NCBI RefSeq assembly: GCF_019974135.1
Contig: NZ_AP025017.1
Coordinates: 186,001-250,000 of the forward strand
Length of the DNA stretch: 64,000 nucleotides
DNA from: Actinomyces capricornis
Lineage (GTDB): Bacteria > Actinomycetota > Actinomycetes > Actinomycetales > Actinomycetaceae
Direction: 5' to 3'
Positions 18,039 to 25,991 of this stretch are shown piece by piece. The translations under genes were made by a program, and so were the position numbers. The first letter of the stretch is position 1; each line of letters opens with the position of its first letter. The notes below the pieces were generated by a model, which did no database searches, had not been told where the DNA came from, and worked only from the letters and a program-made list of their open reading frames with translations.

Positions 18039-19339
18039 GCTCACGGGCTCCAGGACCCGACCGGCCCCGGGAGGGCTCGCTGCCGGGCGCCGGGCGCAGT
18101 GGCGAACGGGGCGGTGAACAGGGCGGAGGCGCACCGCCCGGGGCTCCGGCGTCGCAGGAGGCACCGGTGCGCGCGGCCCGCAAGGACGAGCATGTCGAGC
18201 TGGCCCTGCGCCTGCACGGCCAGGACCGTCCCAATGCCTTCGACGACCTGTCCTTCATGCACCACGCCCTGGCGGGCACGGCCACCGCGGAGGCGGATAC
18301 CAGTACCACGGTGTGCGGCGCCCGCTGGGAGCTGCCCTTCTACATCAATGCCATGACCGGTGGCACCCCGGCCACCACGCGCATCAACGCCGACCTGGCC
18401 GCGGCCGCCGCCGAGTCGGGCGTGGCGATCGCCTGCGGCTCCCAGCACATCGCCCTGAGCGACCCCGAGCGCGCCGAAGGCTTCCGCGTCATCCGCCGCC
18501 AGGCCCCCCGCGCCTTCATCCTGGCCAATGTGGGGCCCGCGCTGGCCCCCGACCAGGCGGTGCGCGCGGTGGAGATGCTGGAGGCCGACGCCCTGCAGAT
18601 CCACCTCAACGCGGCCCAGGAGATCGTCATGCCCGAGGGCGACCGGGACTTCCGGGATTGGCCGCAGCAGGTCGCGGCGATCGCCGAGGCCGTGGCGGTG
18701 CCGGTGATCGTCAAGGAGGTGGGCTTCGGGCTCTCGGCGCGCACCATCGCCGCCCTGGCCCAGCTGGGCGTGGCCGGCGCGGATGTGGCCGGCAGCGGCG
18801 GCACCGATTTCATCGCCATCGAGAATGAGCGCCGCCCCGAGCGCGGCTACTCCTACCTCTCGGGCTGGGGGCAGTCGGCCGTCCTGTGCCTGCTGGAGGC
18901 GCTGCACGGCCCCAGCAGCCCGGGCGTCAAGGCCGGCTCAGGCGGCACAGGCAGCATGGTGCCGGGCGCCGTGGAGGGCAGGGTCCATCTGGCCCGCATG
19001 CGGGGCACCGGCCGGGCGACGGCGGCTCCGCGGGGGCTGGAGCTCCTGGCCTCGGGGGGCGTGCGCCATCCCCTCGACGTCGTGCGCGCCCTGGCCCTGG
19101 GGGCCCGCGCGGTGGGGGCCTCGGGGCACTTCCTGCGCACCCTGACCGGTGGGGGCCCCGAGGCGCTGCGCCGCGAGCTGGATGCCTGGGGCGAGCACCT
19201 GCGCTCGCTCATGGCCCTGCTGGGGGCCGACGACGTCGAGGCGCTGCGCCGCACCGATGTGCTGGTCACGGGGCGCACTGCCGAGCAGGCGCGCCTGCTG
19301 GGCATCGACCTGGGGGCCCTGGCCCGCCGCTCGACCTGA
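18035..19339 (+). CDS. fni: Type 2 isopentenyl-diphosphate delta-isomerase
   Basis: 434 residues. FMN- and NADPH-dependent enzyme interconverting IPP and DMAPP. TIM-barrel motifs are visible: MTGGTPATTRINADLAAAA, IACGSQHIAL, LQIHLNAAQEIVMPEGDRDF, VIVKEVGFGLS, and a late LLASGGVRHPLDVVRALALGA that holds the flavin phosphate. The first ~45 residues are a low-complexity extension absent from most homologues; the start at 18035 is kept because of the ATGA overlap, though ATG/GTG codons nearer the domain cannot be excluded. Last gene of the mevalonate operon; it can serve products of both isoprenoid routes. Confidence 0.94.
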   Translation: MSSRAPGPDRPREGSLPGAGRSGERGGEQGGGAPPGAPASQEAPVRAARKDEHVELALRLHGQDRPNAFDDLSFMHHALAGTATAEADTSTTVCGARWELPFYINAMTGGTPATTRINADLAAAAAESGVAIACGSQHIALSDPERAEGFRVIRRQAPRAFILANVGPALAPDQAVRAVEMLEADALQIHLNAAQEIVMPEGDRDFRDWPQQVAAIAEAVAVPVIVKEVGFGLSARTIAALAQLGVAGADVAGSGGTDFIAIENERRPERGYSYLSGWGQSAVLCLLEALHGPSSPGVKAGSGGTGSMVPGAVEGRVHLARMRGTGRATAAPRGLELLASGGVRHPLDVVRALALGARAVGASGHFLRTLTGGGPEALRRELDAWGEHLRSLMALLGADDVEALRRTDVLVTGRTAEQARLLGIDLGALARRST

Positions 19340-19411
19340 GCAGCCGGCGGTCGCGCCACCGTCCCGCGACCGGCCCCACCCGGCGGCGAGGCACCGCTAT
19401 CGGGACGCCGT

Positions 19412-19444
19412 CGGAGCGCCACCGAGGGGATCGGTGGCGCTCCG
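19412..19444. terminator. Bidirectional terminator after fni
   Basis: Perfect 14-bp stem, CGGAGCGCCACCGA with TCGGTGGCGCTCCG, and a five-base loop GGGGA. It lies between the stops of fni (plus) and the permease gene (minus). Confidence 0.75.
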
Positions 19445-19472
19445 GAGGGATGAGCAGCGGCTCAGACGCTCC

Positions 19473-20837
19473 TCAGGCCAGGGCGCTGAGCCAGGTGACG
19501 ATGCCCGGGGCGGCGTAGAGCGTCATGAACTGCACGCCGTAGCCCACCCCGAGGCGGTTGAGCGATCCGCAGACCACGCCGATGAGCAGCACCCCGAAGA
19601 TGTTGGGGATGCCGGCATCCAGGTAGGCCAGCAGCAGGATGAAGGCCGTGAACAGGCCCAGGACCGCCTCGTGGGGGATGCGCCGCATGACGAAGGAGGT
19701 GATGTGGGAGGACCAGCGCACCGCGATGACGTAGGTGATGGCCACCGAGATGAGCGCCCCCACGGTGACCGGGATGATGGCCCCCTCCAGTTTGAGCAGG
19801 TGGTGCAGGTTGTGCTCATCGGTGTAGACCTCCCCGGCGTTGAACAGGGGGCCTGCGGGCCCGGCCGAGACCCCGGAGATGGGGATGCCCAGCGCCACCA
19901 GCGGGATGATGGCGCCGGCCAGGTAGGTCGAGTGGGTCAGCGCGCTCATGACGGTCACGGCCCGCTGGGAGCGGCGCACGCGGTCGTGGGAGATACGGCT
20001 CGCCGAGGCCTCTCCCAGCAGGAAGGTCAGGCCCACAGGGCTGAGCACGAACAGGGGCGTGGACAGTGCCGCCATGGCCGCGCTCCACAGGCCCTCGGAG
20101 CGGGTGACGAGATCGCCCGGCAGGAGGCGCTGGAGGCCGAAGCCGGAGCGCGAGAGCCGGGAGACCGTCCGGCTCCCGTGCGGCAGGGCGGCGCGGCGCT
20201 TGGCGTTGAGCAGCTCCAGGAGGGTCAGCAGCATGGGGCCCACGGTGATGCCCAGGAAGAAGGAGATACTGACCTTGGCGCCGGGCGGGATGATGCCGGT
20301 GGACTCATAAAGCGCGGGAAGGCCCCGGAAGAGCAGTGCCATGGGGATGATGGACAGCAGCGAGAGGATCCGGTTGCCTCCCAGCAGCGCCAGGAGGACG
20401 GCGCCGGCGGCAAGGACGATGGGCGTCTGGTCCTTGATGGGCTGGGCGATGGGCGCCAGCAGGAAGGCCAGGGCGAAGCTCAGCGGGATGGCGATGAGGG
20501 TGCCAATGGTCGATCCCACGGCCATCTTGCGGATGGTCTGGGAGGCCAGGCCCTCCTGGCGCAGCAGGATGGAGTGCTCCATGAGCGGGGCCGACATCAC
20601 CCCGCCCGGCAGCCCCACCAGGGCGGTGGGGATGCCGTTCATGAGGTTGAGGGTGACCACGGCGGAGATGAAGAAGGCGAGCACCACCTCGGGCGGGGCG
20701 TCGGCCAGGATGATCGCCAGGGTGACGGGGGCCAGCACGCTGGTCTCGTCGGTTCCCGGGATGAAGCCGATGAAGGTGTAGAGGACGACGGCGCCGAGCA
20801 CCGCGGCGAGCATGAGGCCGATGAGCTCCAGAGTCAT
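19473..20837 (-). CDS. TctA-family tricarboxylate transporter large permease
   Basis: 454 residues with about eleven hydrophobic segments. The N-terminal GFIPGTDETSVLAPVTLAI and the PTALVGLPGGVMSAPLMEHSILLRQEG segment correspond to the duplicated Gly/Pro-rich motifs of TctA proteins, which form the large membrane subunit of tripartite tricarboxylate transporters driven by ion gradients. A classical system also needs the four-segment TctB and an extracytoplasmic TctC binding protein; only a small membrane partner is present, overlapping upstream by ATGA. Substrate is unknown; citrate-like acids are the family norm. Family assignment fairly sure. Confidence 0.82.
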   Translation of the reverse strand: MTLELIGLMLAAVLGAVVLYTFIGFIPGTDETSVLAPVTLAIILADAPPEVVLAFFISAVVTLNLMNGIPTALVGLPGGVMSAPLMEHSILLRQEGLASQTIRKMAVGSTIGTLIAIPLSFALAFLLAPIAQPIKDQTPIVLAAGAVLLALLGGNRILSLLSIIPMALLFRGLPALYESTGIIPPGAKVSISFFLGITVGPMLLTLLELLNAKRRAALPHGSRTVSRLSRSGFGLQRLLPGDLVTRSEGLWSAAMAALSTPLFVLSPVGLTFLLGEASASRISHDRVRRSQRAVTVMSALTHSTYLAGAIIPLVALGIPISGVSAGPAGPLFNAGEVYTDEHNLHHLLKLEGAIIPVTVGALISVAITYVIAVRWSSHITSFVMRRIPHEAVLGLFTAFILLLAYLDAGIPNIFGVLLIGVVCGSLNRLGVGYGVQFMTLYAAPGIVTWLSALA

Positions 20838-21130
20838 CGTGCGCTCCCCTCGGCCGTCTCGAGGCAGCCCGGCTCCTCGTCGACGATGATGACCTCGCGC
20901 TTGGGGGTCACCAGGAGGCAGTTGACGGCGAAGCCGGCCACGGAGGCGCCCAGACCCCAGAAGAGCGGGGCACCCCCGACCCGCAAGGACAGGAGGACGG
21001 CGGCCACGGCGCAGGCGGCGGAGACGGCCAGGCAGATGATGAGGTCCCTGGGCGAGACGAGGTCGTTCCAGACCTCGATATTGTTCTGACGCTCCGTGCT
21101 GTCGGAGCCTGTGTGGGCAGATTCGTGCAC
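20834..21130 (-). CDS. Small two-segment membrane protein, permease partner
   Basis: 98 residues with hydrophobic helices at about 30-48 and 52-75, and charged ends. It overlaps the TctA-like gene by four bases, so the two are co-expressed. By position it could be a reduced counterpart of TctB, which is normally larger with four segments, but sequence resemblance is not evident. The IS481-family element begins 39 bases upstream of the start and may have separated the gene from part of its promoter. Confidence 0.7.
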   Translation of the reverse strand: MHESAHTGSDSTERQNNIEVWNDLVSPRDLIICLAVSAACAVAAVLLSLRVGGAPLFWGLGASVAGFAVNCLLVTPKREVIIVDEEPGCLETAEGSAR

Positions 21131-21164
21131 GTTCGGCGATCGTAGGCCAGTGGCCAGCAGGGCA

Positions 21165-22166
21165 CTAGATGTACTTCCCTGTGAGGTTGTGAACGCGGCT
21201 GGCGGGGGTTTGGCCGTTGATGGCGGTGTGGGGTCGGTGGTGATTGTAGTGGTGGAGCCAGGCCTGGTAGGCGGTCTCGCGCTGGGTCTGGCTGGTGTAG
21301 GTGTGGGCGTAGGCCCACTCGTCTTGCAGGGTGCGGTTGAAGCGCTCGACCTTGCCGTTGGTCTGCGGCTGGTAGGGACGGGTGTAGCGGTGCTTGATGC
21401 CGGCTGCGGACAGGACCTGGTTAAAGGCCCGTGAGCGGTAGCAGGCCCCGTTATCTGTCATGACAGCGCCGACAGTGATGCCCAGGTCCTCGAAGAACGC
21501 CTTGGCGCGCTGAAAGAACCCCGCGGCACTTTCCTGGGTCTGGTCGGCCAGGATCTCGGAGTAGACCACACGCGAGTAGTCGTCTATCGCGTGGTGGATG
21601 TACCGGTAGCCTCCGACCGGGCCGCCCCGGCGGCGGGTGCGGGTCTTGGCGCGGTCCGCGGCCAGGGCGGGCGCTGAGCCACGTCCGTGAGCGCGCCAGC
21701 CCCCGCCGTCGGGGATGCGGCCGAGCTTCTTGATATCGACATGCACCAACTGGCCCGGGGCACTCTTTTCGTAACGCACCGGCGCAGGGCGGCGCACCGC
21801 CAGCCCGGTGGCCCGGTCCACCTCGGCCAGGCGGGGCATGCGGTAGCGCTCCAGGACCCGCCCTACTGTGGAGCGTGCCAGGCCCAGGTGGTAGGCGATG
21901 CGGTGGGGCCCCCACCGGCGGTTGAACCTCAAGGCGATGATGCGCCGCTCAGTGCGCCTTGCCAGCCGCCCTGGGCTGTGGTGGGGACGGGCGGAGCGGT
22001 CCTCCATGGGCTGGCCGGCCCGGTACCGGCCCACCCACCGGCTGGCGGTGGCCGGCGAGACCTGGAAGCGCTCAGCCGCCCGGCGCACGGGCCATCCCTG
22101 CTCGACCACCAGGACAGCAAGACGACGACGCCCCTCAGGGGTCAGTGGTGCGTTAGCGTGGGTCAT
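21165..22166 (-). CDS. IS481-family transposase
   Basis: 333 residues. An N-terminal helix-turn-helix region (RRAAERFQVSPATASRWVGRY) and a second one (RRWGPHRIAYHLGLARSTVGRVL) precede the integrase core. The catalytic triad is visible: Asp in HVDIKKLGRIPDG, Asp in AVMTDNGACYRSRAF, and Glu in YQPQTNGKVERFNRTLQDEWA. The C-terminal LHHYNHHRPHTAINGQTPASRV is typical of the family. The reading frame runs through the terminal repeat and its TAG stop (21165-21167) lies in the duplicated target, outside the element. Appears intact and active. Confidence 0.95.
   Translation of the reverse strand: MTHANAPLTPEGRRRLAVLVVEQGWPVRRAAERFQVSPATASRWVGRYRAGQPMEDRSARPHHSPGRLARRTERRIIALRFNRRWGPHRIAYHLGLARSTVGRVLERYRMPRLAEVDRATGLAVRRPAPVRYEKSAPGQLVHVDIKKLGRIPDGGGWRAHGRGSAPALAADRAKTRTRRRGGPVGGYRYIHHAIDDYSRVVYSEILADQTQESAAGFFQRAKAFFEDLGITVGAVMTDNGACYRSRAFNQVLSAAGIKHRYTRPYQPQTNGKVERFNRTLQDEWAYAHTYTSQTQRETAYQAWLHHYNHHRPHTAINGQTPASRVHNLTGKYI
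21170..21195 (+). repeat. IS481 terminal inverted repeat, left
   Basis: 26 bases starting TGTACTTCC and ending GAGGTTGTGAACG; pairs with 22238-22263. The transposase C-terminus is encoded through it. Confidence 0.9.
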
Positions 22167-22237
22167 GAAGGCCTCCGGTCAGTGATGCGAGTGTGTCAAC
22201 CCACATCCTGCCGGAGGCCTTCACTCACCACCCACCC

Positions 22238-22263
22238 CGTTCACAACCTCCCGAGGAAGTACA
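22238..22263 (-). repeat. IS481 terminal inverted repeat, right
   Basis: Reverse complement matches 21170-21195 at 23 of 26 positions; the mismatches are clustered at positions 10-13. It lies upstream of the transposase start. Confidence 0.9.
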
Positions 22264-22389
22264 ACTAGATGCTGTTCACCATAGGTTTGCTGACGCGCCG
22301 TTGCGCTGGGTCCGCCCAGTCGGGCGAGCCCCTCCCTGCTCCCCCACGCCGCGCTCCCCCGCGCCGCTGTCCGGGGCCGGGCGCGTGGC

Positions 22390-23043
22390 TCAGGCCGGCG
22401 GCGAGGCTTGCGGCCCCAGTCGCTCCAGGTAGCCGTTGGGGTCGGCCACCTCCCAGGTGCCCGGCTGGGTGCCGGGCACGGGACCTGCCGCCACGGGCAG
22501 GTCGGGCCGGCGCGCTCGCCGCTGCTCCACCAGGAGGGCGGCCAGCTCCAGCCCCGTCATCCCGATGGTGTCCACGCCGATCTGCCCCGGGGCGTACCCC
22601 AGGCCGGCATTGGCCTTGTTGAACAGGCGGTTAATGCCGCGCAGGCGGCTCCAGGGCCAGGCGGGATCGGCGAAGACGATGAGGACGGAGCTGACCCGGG
22701 CCCCGGTGCTGCGATCCTCATTGGGCAGGAAGCCCACCGCCTGCTCCCAGGGGAAGAAGCCGAGGGAGTTCAACCAGCTGGAGTCGTTCACCCCCCCCCC
22801 CCCCCGATCGTCGATGACCAGGGCCGGGCGCTGGATGAGCCTGAACCAGGTCAGGGTGAAGAAGCCGAAGACCACGGCGCCCAGGAGTCCTGCCAGGAAC
22901 GTGATCCAGCCCTGCGTATCGCCGGCCTGCACCCGCTGAACCCCCAGGAGCAGGACCCAGAGGCACGCGGCGGTGAGCAGGAGGCAGCCCACGGTCCTCC
23001 AGATGACCTTCTTCCCCGAGCGCTTGATGATCTGCGGTTCCAT
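22390..23043 (-). CDS. Membrane protein with in-frame poly-G tract, candidate phase-variable gene
   Basis: 217 residues. Two membrane segments (about 15-35 and 44-66) are followed by a cytoplasmic domain resembling the STM3941-like family (RPALVIDDRG...NSLGFFPWEQAVGF). Fifteen consecutive G on the coding strand encode GGGG between Arg80 and Val85. The frame is open at 15 G. At 14 G a TGA follows immediately; at 16 G translation runs 20-odd residues and stops near 22718. Either change would remove the C-terminal two thirds. A TAGCAT -10 box lies nine bases before the ATG. Function unknown. Confidence 0.75.
   Translation of the reverse strand: MEPQIIKRSGKKVIWRTVGCLLLTAACLWVLLLGVQRVQAGDTQGWITFLAGLLGAVVFGFFTLTWFRLIQRPALVIDDRGGGGVNDSSWLNSLGFFPWEQAVGFLPNEDRSTGARVSSVLIVFADPAWPWSRLRGINRLFNKANAGLGYAPGQIGVDTIGMTGLELAALLVEQRRARRPDLPVAAGPVPGTQPGTWEVADPNGYLERLGPQASPPA
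22791..22805 (-). repeat. 15-base homopolymer (C on plus, G on coding strand)
   Basis: The longest single-base run in the window, inside the 22390-23043 reading frame. Runs of this length are prone to slipped-strand mispairing and also to sequencing error. Confidence 0.95.
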
Positions 23044-23052
23044 GGGTTGATC

Positions 23053-23058
23053 ATGCTA
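23053..23058 (-). promoter_or_regulatory. -10 box of the poly-G gene
   Basis: TAGCAT on the minus strand in CAGGTAGCATG, ten bases from the ATG at 23043. Transcription would begin two or three bases before the start codon. Confidence 0.5.
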
Positions 23059-23106
23059 CCTGCTGTCTCCCGGCGCCGGCCTCCCGCTCCCGGAGGCGCT
23101 ACTGGT

Positions 23107-24069
23107 CTACAGCAGGATGGTGGCGAAGGTGCCCACCTGGTGGAAGCCCACCGAGCGGTAGAGGGCGAGGGCGGCGTCGTTGAAGTCGTTGACGTAGAGG
23201 CTCACGGTGCCGCGCCCGCCCAGGTGGTCGCGCCGCACGGCGTCGACGGCGGCGGCCAGGGCCACGGCGCCCACTCCCCTGCCGCGCAGGTCGGGGCGGG
23301 TCCACACCCCGGTGATCTGGGCGATGGGCTCGGCGGGATGGGGCCATAGGGCCCCGACGTCGGCCTTGAAGGCCACCTGGGCACCGGGCCCCTGCGCGGG
23401 GCCACCAGCGCCGTCGTCCATGACCACGTAGCTGCGCCCCGAGGCCACCAGCCAGCTGACGTGGCGGGCGTAGGAGGGCCCGGTCTCGGTGGGGTCGTAG
23501 CCGAGCTCGCCGGTGAACATGGCGATGGAGGCAGCCAGGACCTGCTCATCCTCGCCGACGGCCGCCGGGCGCAGGCCTCTGCCCACCCACTCCAGGCCGG
23601 GGCGGCGGCGCAGCTGCTCGGCCAGGAGCCCCTGGCCGCCGGGCCCGTGGGCGGCACACAGCAGGGGCTGGTTCCAGCGCTCCTCGCGGGCCGCGGCGCC
23701 CATGCCCTCAAGGCGCCGCCACAGGGGGGCCACATCCTGCAGCGGCCCCATGATGGAGCCGCGCCGGGCAAGCCGGGGACGGCAGTGCTCGGCCATGGCC
23801 ATGACCTCCGCCTGGCTCATCCCGGGCAGGCCCGCGCGCGCCGCCAGGCCGAAGGGCATGACGCCGCTGGTGGTCCAGGCCGCCGCCCGGGGCCGGACCA
23901 GATCGCCCACGGCCACCAGGTCGCCCCGGCCCCAGCTCCTCCAGCGCAGCATCTGGTGGGCCAGGGGCACGGCGGCCACCGGATCGGCCGAGCACAGGCC
24001 CAGCAGCCCGGGGAGCCGCTCGGGGCCCGCGGGGATCACCCGGGCCCGACGGCGCCGCAGCAGTGTCAT
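23107..24069 (-). CDS. GNAT N-acetyltransferase with DUF4081 domain
   Basis: 320 residues from the ATG at 24069. The N-terminal half is a DUF4081 domain; the C-terminal half is a GNAT fold with the acetyl-CoA loop RPDLRGRGVGAVALAAAVDA and the later VSLYVNDFNDAALALYRSVGFHQVG. Genes of this type lie next to ispG in mycobacteria, and the same holds here: ispG is 38 bases upstream on the same strand. The acceptor is unknown. A longer frame upstream of 24069 overlaps ispG and is not supported. Confidence 0.88.
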   Translation of the reverse strand: MTLLRRRRARVIPAGPERLPGLLGLCSADPVAAVPLAHQMLRWRSWGRGDLVAVGDLVRPRAAAWTTSGVMPFGLAARAGLPGMSQAEVMAMAEHCRPRLARRGSIMGPLQDVAPLWRRLEGMGAAAREERWNQPLLCAAHGPGGQGLLAEQLRRRPGLEWVGRGLRPAAVGEDEQVLAASIAMFTGELGYDPTETGPSYARHVSWLVASGRSYVVMDDGAGGPAQGPGAQVAFKADVGALWPHPAEPIAQITGVWTRPDLRGRGVGAVALAAAVDAVRRDHLGGRGTVSLYVNDFNDAALALYRSVGFHQVGTFATILL

Positions 24070-24107
24070 GCCCGACCGGCCGGCCCGCTGTGGGGCGCCT
24101 TCATGGC

Positions 24108-25289
24108 TCAGCCCGCCGCCGAGACCATGGGCGAGGTCCCCGCCAGGGCGTCCTCGCCAAGTTCCTCGGCCATCTGGGCGGCCATGTCCTGGGCGTGGCG
24201 CAGGAGGGTCTCCACGACCTGGTCCTCGGGCACCGTCTCCACGACCTTGCCGCGCACGAAGATCTGGCCCTTGCCGTTGCCCGAGGCGCAGCCCAGGTCC
24301 GCCTCGCGGGCCTCCCCCGGGCCGTTGACCACGCATCCCATGACGGCCACGCGCAGGGGCGCGGTGATGCCCTTGAGGCCCTCCTCGACCTGGTCGGCCA
24401 GCGTCCACACATCCACCTGGGCGCGCCCGCAGGAGGGGCAGGAGACGATCTCGAGCTGGCGCTGGCGCAGCCCCATGAACTCCAGGAGCTTGGTGCCGAC
24501 CTTGACCTCCTCCACCGGCGGGGCGGACAGGGAGACGCGGATGGTGTCACCGATGCCCTGGGACAGCAGGGTGCCGAAGGCGGCGCAGGACTTGATGGTG
24601 CCCTGGAAGGCGGGGCCGGCCTCGGTCACGCCCAGGTGCAGGGGCCAGTCCCCCGCCTCGGAGAGCAGCTGGTAGGCCTGGACCATGGTGACCACGTCGT
24701 GGTGCTTGACGGAGATCTTGAAGTCGTGGAAGTCGTTCTCCTCGAACAGCCCGGCCTCCCAAGTGGCGGACTCCACGAGGGCCTCGGGGGTGGCCTTGCC
24801 GTACTTCTTGAGCAGGCGCGGGTCCAGGCTGCCGGCGTTGACGCCGATGCGCAGGCTCACCCCGTGGTCGGAGGCGGCCTTGCAGATCTCGGCGACCTGG
24901 TCGTCGAACTTGCGGATATTGCCGGGGTTGACGCGCACCGCACCGCAGCCGGCCTCGATGGCGGCGAAGACGTACTTGGGGTTGAAGTGGATGTCGGCGA
25001 TGACGGGGATGCGGGACTGCTTGGCGATGATCGGCAGGGCGGCGGCGTCCTTGTCCGTGGGGCAGGCCACGCGCACGATGTCGCAGCCCGCCGCGGTCAG
25101 CTCGGCGATCTGCTGGAGGGTGGCTCCGATGTCGTGGGTCTTGGTGGTGGTCATCGACTGCACGGTGATGGGGGCATCGCCCCCCACCTCCAGGGGGCCC
25201 ACCTGGATCTTGCGGGTGGGGCGGCGCGGGGCCAGGACGGGGGCCTGGGCGCGCACGGTGGGGATGCCAAGAGCGATCGCGTCAGTCAC
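24108..25289 (-). CDS. ispG: 4-hydroxy-3-methylbut-2-enyl diphosphate synthase (flavodoxin/ferredoxin)
   Basis: 393 residues. Penultimate MEP-pathway enzyme, converting methylerythritol cyclodiphosphate to HMBPP. An N-terminal TIM barrel ([28 protein letters not shown]-type stretch [11 protein letters not shown]) is followed by the iron-sulfur domain: [12 protein letters not shown] supplies two Cys and [16 protein letters not shown] the third Cys plus the Glu ligand. All ligands are present. ATG start. Part of the conserved dxr-rip1-ispG-GNAT block, although a membrane-protein gene separates it from rip1. Confidence 0.97.
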   Translation of the reverse strand: MTDAIALGIPTVRAQAPVLAPRRPTRKIQVGPLEVGGDAPITVQSMTTTKTHDIGATLQQIAELTAAGCDIVRVACPTDKDAAALPIIAKQSRIPVIADIHFNPKYVFAAIEAGCGAVRVNPGNIRKFDDQVAEICKAASDHGVSLRIGVNAGSLDPRLLKKYGKATPEALVESATWEAGLFEENDFHDFKISVKHHDVVTMVQAYQLLSEAGDWPLHLGVTEAGPAFQGTIKSCAAFGTLLSQGIGDTIRVSLSAPPVEEVKVGTKLLEFMGLRQRQLEIVSCPSCGRAQVDVWTLADQVEEGLKGITAPLRVAVMGCVVNGPGEAREADLGCASGNGKGQIFVRGKVVETVPEDQVVETLLRHAQDMAAQMAEELGEDALAGTSPMVSAAG

Positions 25290-25388
25290 GCACCCCAGTA
25301 TGGCATCAGGGCGCTGGGGTCATGGCACCGCTGGGCGCGACCACACTGTGGCATCGGTCCCCACGGCCCGCGCCCCGGGCGGGCCCGG

Positions 25389-25982
25389 CTACTGGTCCGT
25401 GGAGGGCTCGGGTCGGTCCTCGACAGGGGCCAGGGAGCAGAACAGGGCTACCGCCCCAGCCGCGATGCCTGCAGCCATGACGATCAGGGAGATGTTGAAC
25501 GCCACGACGTCGTCCACGCCCACGGCGGTGAGCACGGAGTCCACCATCCTCTGATCGTCGCCGTCAGGCAGGATGAGCGGCAGGAGGAAGAAGCAGATGA
25601 GGAAGACCAGGTAGCCCCAGGCCGCCGAGGCGTTCATCCGCTTGGCCGTCTTGCGTCGGTTGGCCCATGCCGACACCGCCCAGATGAGGAGCTGGCCCGC
25701 CACGATCATCGGCAGGAAGAGGCCGATGTAGAAGATGGAGAGCCAGCCGGGGATGGCGGCGCGGACCACGGCGGTCCATATGGCGAGAAGGATCACCATG
25801 GGGAGCTGGAGGAGGTACAGGGATCTCTCCAGGCTGCGCGTCCGCTCGGCCCAGGACGGCCTGCGGTCCGCATCGGCGGCACCGCCCTCCTCCTGACCGC
25901 CGGGCGGGAGCGGGGCCTCGACGCGCTCGGAAGCCCTGGAAGTGGGGGCCTCCCCGGGAGTGGGGGCGCTACCAGTGCTCAT
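25389..25982 (-). CDS. Unknown membrane protein between rip1 and ispG
   Basis: 197 residues, not recognised. A charged, Pro/Glu-rich N-terminus of about 50 residues is followed by four hydrophobic segments (about 60-78, 83-105, 122-140, 163-185) and a short charged tail. The start is nine bases after the rip1 stop, so it is probably in the same transcript, and ispG follows 99 bases later. It interrupts the usual rip1-ispG adjacency. No enzymatic motif is visible. Confidence 0.75.
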   Translation of the reverse strand: MSTGSAPTPGEAPTSRASERVEAPLPPGGQEEGGAADADRRPSWAERTRSLERSLYLLQLPMVILLAIWTAVVRAAIPGWLSIFYIGLFLPMIVAGQLLIWAVSAWANRRKTAKRMNASAAWGYLVFLICFFLLPLILPDGDDQRMVDSVLTAVGVDDVVAFNISLIVMAAGIAAGAVALFCSLAPVEDRPEPSTDQ

Positions 25983-25991
25983 GAGTCCTCC

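Larger units (their letters stand above)
21164..22269 (-). mobile_element. IS481-family insertion sequence with target duplications
   Basis: The element spans 21170-22263 (1094 bp), bounded by terminal inverted repeats that begin TGTACTTCC and share 23 of 26 positions. Direct repeats ACTAGA flank it at 21164-21169 and 22264-22269, so both ends are intact and insertion is recent enough to leave clean duplications. It carries one transposase gene. The insertion lies between two gene starts and ends, and no reading frame is interrupted. Confidence 0.93.

Noticed and set aside
22791..22805. Poly-C run as an assembly gap
   Set aside because: The frame stays open through it and flanks read as one protein; still, length error cannot be excluded.
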